Assembly: GCF_003261055.1 (NCBI RefSeq)
Contig: NZ_CP030073.1
Location: 1,736,001 to 1,800,000, forward strand
Origin: Streptomyces cadmiisoli
GTDB taxonomy: Bacteria; Actinomycetota; Actinomycetes; Streptomycetales; Streptomycetaceae
Reading direction: 5' to 3'
DNA length: 64,000 nt
Shown here: in pieces, positions 62,319 through 64,000 of the stretch
Layout: every line of letters begins with the position of its first letter
Numbering within the stretch: the stretch's first letter is position 1
The notes under the pieces: model-generated
Databases searched by the model: none
What the model was told of the DNA's origin: nothing
Seen by the model: only the letters and a program-made list of their open reading frames with translations
Position numbers and translations under genes: made by a program

Positions 62319-62713
62319 GCCCGCCGGGTGCCTGCACGCGGACTCAGTGCATCACCGAGAGGAGGGACAGCGCCACCGCTTCGCCCGCAATACAGAGCAT
62401 GGTCGTGCGCCACATCGAACCTCGGTGGCGACCAGGTCCGATGTGGGGGCTGTCGGCATCCGTGCACCCGCAGGACGGAGGGCATGGCGCAGGTGGGGCG
62501 AGTCGAGCCAGTAGGCGTCGCGAAGTTGAGCGGTCGAGGGAGACGATGGCGTGTGATCGGGCACACCCTGGCATGGCCACCCTGGCGCATGGAGACACGC
62601 ATCGTGGCCAACTCATCCTCTGGGCAGCCGAGAAGCCGAATACCTCTGCAGACCTGGCCGGAGGTGACTGTGGACTTTGTGAATTGAAACCACCGGGGGC
62701 GTGGGGCACGATC
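62319..62713. other. Non-coding stretch
   Basis: About 395 bases with no convincing gene. Open frames exist but lack codon bias, motifs and ribosome sites. No structured RNA or repeat was recognised. Confidence 0.5.
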
Positions 62714-63202
62714 ATGAAACGCGCAGGACGAGGTGCTGAGGTAGAGGAGGACGCCGAGGTGTTTCACCGGATACGCCGCAGGGCCAAGGAGCCGAGCGAA
62801 GCTCAGAGACAGTTCGCCGAGCTGTACGTGCAGCTGCAGGGCCAAGTCCCGCCCGGCTTCGGAGTGCCGGCGCCTGAGCCGGAGTCCGCCGAGCCAGCCG
62901 CCATCGTGGACGACTTCCTCCCGCCGGAACTGCGCGTGCCGAGCCACGACCAGGTCGACGGCAAGATGATGCCGTGGAAGCAGCCCCTCGTTCTCGAAGG
63001 CGAGATGGCCGCCTGCACCGAGTGCGGCGCATACCGGGACTGGCTCATCCTCTCCACCCGTGGCGAGATCTGGCTGCGCTGCCGGGCAGGCCACCAGCAG
63101 CAGGAGACCCGCATCGACACCGCCTGGTACAACCGGCACTCCGGACCGGCGGACGCGACGCACGCCACGTTCGAGGACTGCCTGCGCCACCTCGGGCACT
63201 GA
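62714..63202 (+). CDS. Uncharacterised protein with CxxC motif
   Basis: 162 residues if ATG 62714 is correct; the ribosome site is weak, and longer in-frame starts exist without better support. The first half is a helical Glu-rich region, and the second has LVLEGEMAACTECGAYRDWL, then LSTRGEIWLRCRAGHQQQET. The pair CTEC and CRAGH could bind zinc. It resembles short proteins found at the end of streptomycete mobilisation modules. No role is known. Confidence 0.65.
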   Translation: MKRAGRGAEVEEDAEVFHRIRRRAKEPSEAQRQFAELYVQLQGQVPPGFGVPAPEPESAEPAAIVDDFLPPELRVPSHDQVDGKMMPWKQPLVLEGEMAACTECGAYRDWLILSTRGEIWLRCRAGHQQQETRIDTAWYNRHSGPADATHATFEDCLRHLGH

Positions 63203-63223
63203 CCACCACTCCTACGACCCCAC

Positions 63224-63239
63224 CGGGCCTGCAGGCCCG
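63224..63239. terminator. Short palindrome after the CxxC gene
   Basis: CGGGCC and GGCCCG pair across TGCA (63224-63239), just after the stop and before the lipoprotein gene. It is a weak terminator candidate, since stems of this size are common by chance at this GC content. Confidence 0.35.
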
Positions 63240-63281
63240 CACTGACCACCCGTCGCCTAGCACCAAGGGGTCAGTTCCGTC

Positions 63282-63974
63282 ATGCGCGTTCGCGTCGCCA
63301 CCACCGCACTCGGCATCACCGCCACCCTCCTCGCGCTGCCCGCCTGCGCCACCGACACCACCGGGGCCAAGCACCAGACCCCCTCCTTCCGTACGGGAAA
63401 GCCGGCCGACGCCGTCCAGAAGCCGACCGCGCTCTCCTCGGCCGCACTCGAGTCCCGCCTGCTCGACCCGCGCGACCTCGGCAACGGCTACCTTCCCAAG
63501 CCGGAGCGTCCGGCCCAGCACGACGACGTCAGCGTCATCGGCTGCCCGGCCCTGAGCGAGCTGGGGGGCGACGCGGCGACTGGCGGCACGCTCGCCTTCC
63601 CGCACAAGGCGAAGGCGGACTTCACCTATGGCGGCAGCTCCTCGGAGATCGCCGAGGAGCTGTACAGCGACAGCGTGAAGAAGCTCTCCGACGGCATCGA
63701 CCGGATCTTCGACGCCATGACCGGCTGCCCGACCTATCAAGTCGTCGCGGGCGGCACCCCAGTCGACGTGACCTCGCAGAAGTTGCCCGCACCCCGCGTC
63801 GGCGGTGACGAGCAGTGGAGCCAGCTCCTGACGTTCATCGCCGGGGGACGGAGCACTGTGGTCAAGCAGACCGCGATCCGCGACGGCAACCTGCTGCTGG
63901 TCGTCTCCGGCTCCCCGGCCCTGGTCGACCGCCACCTCGACAAGGCTCTCGCCAAGGCCACGGCAACGAGCTGA
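63282..63974 (+). CDS. Lipoprotein
   Basis: 230 residues from ATG 63282. The signal peptide MRVRVATTALGITATLLALP ends in lipobox LPAC, so the Cys would be lipidated and the protein anchored outside the membrane. The mature part includes LLDPRDLGNGYLPKPERPAQ and a paired-Cys VIGCPAL, MTGCPTY arrangement. Streptomycetes encode many such proteins of unknown function. It lies at the right end of the window and looks complete. Confidence 0.82.
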   Translation: MRVRVATTALGITATLLALPACATDTTGAKHQTPSFRTGKPADAVQKPTALSSAALESRLLDPRDLGNGYLPKPERPAQHDDVSVIGCPALSELGGDAATGGTLAFPHKAKADFTYGGSSSEIAEELYSDSVKKLSDGIDRIFDAMTGCPTYQVVAGGTPVDVTSQKLPAPRVGGDEQWSQLLTFIAGGRSTVVKQTAIRDGNLLLVVSGSPALVDRHLDKALAKATATS

Positions 63975-64000
63975 CCTGCGTGCTCGTCACGCTGCTGCCT

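Overview
The window reads as a stretch of a Streptomyces-like actinomycete chromosome or large integrative element. It is strongly GC-rich and codon-biased. It also carries several families typical of streptomycetes: a conservon (cvn) operon, a WhiB-family protein, a DUF6415 protein, XRE/TPR regulators and an RsbW-like ATPase. Many neighbouring genes are coupled through ATGA or GTGA overlaps. The whole window looks like accessory DNA: defence genes, a RiPP cluster, decayed genes and a mobilisation module, with little that is obviously core.

Region 1 (1-15.5 kb) is a defence island. A three-gene operon, cut by the left edge, encodes an Eco57I/PglX-like N6-adenine methyltransferase, a 2245-residue DEAD-box helicase ending in a DUF1998-type region (related to DrmA/DrmB of DISARM and to MrfA), and a UvrD helicase with an N-terminal RelE-like toxin fold. 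A strong hairpin closes it. Two convergent genes follow, both encoding PD-(D/E)XK nuclease-like proteins, the second a clear Mrr type.

Region 2 (16-24 kb) is mixed: a small membrane protein, CutA, two XRE/TPR regulators (one divergent from an RsbW-like ATPase across a C-rich repeat region), a TrmO-like methyltransferase, a DUF6415 protein with a tiny membrane partner, and a GH15 glycosidase. Region 3 (24-31 kb) is a conservon (cvnABCD plus a GAF protein) leading into an overlapping operon with an acyl-CoA dehydrogenase-fold protein, a LuxR-like HTH protein, a GNAT-like protein and a DUF6624 protein.

Region 4 (31-41.8 kb) is an FxLD-type lanthipeptide cluster: DUF6082 protein, precursor, an intergenic hairpin, a LanB lacking its elimination domain, LanC, an elimination-domain/PCMT-methyltransferase fusion, a helical-repeat protein, an ABC exporter and a second, frameshifted PCMT gene. 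The expected chemistry is dehydration, Cys cyclisation and possibly aspartate methylation leading to aspartimide or isoaspartate. Region 5 (41.8-48.4 kb) is a NUDIX-rich block with seven NUDIX domains in four proteins and a P-loop kinase/VanX-like fusion. It ends in a frameshifted methyltransferase-NUDIX gene that runs into an internally deleted integrase remnant.

Region 6 (48.5-54.6 kb) starts with the most unusual gene in the window: an adenine-methyltransferase-like protein whose catalytic DPPY motif reads RPPW, fused to a C-terminal Shedu (DUF4263)-like nuclease. A probable DNA-ligase remnant and an XRE/ImmA/membrane protein/amidase operon follow. Region 7 (55-64 kb) is a mobilisation module: HTH replication-type protein, zinc-finger protein, WhiB-like protein, SpdB-like membrane protein, two small proteins, MobC-like protein and a MobA-type relaxase, then a Cys-containing protein and a lipoprotein. 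No tRNA, rRNA, CRISPR array or intact transposase was recognised.
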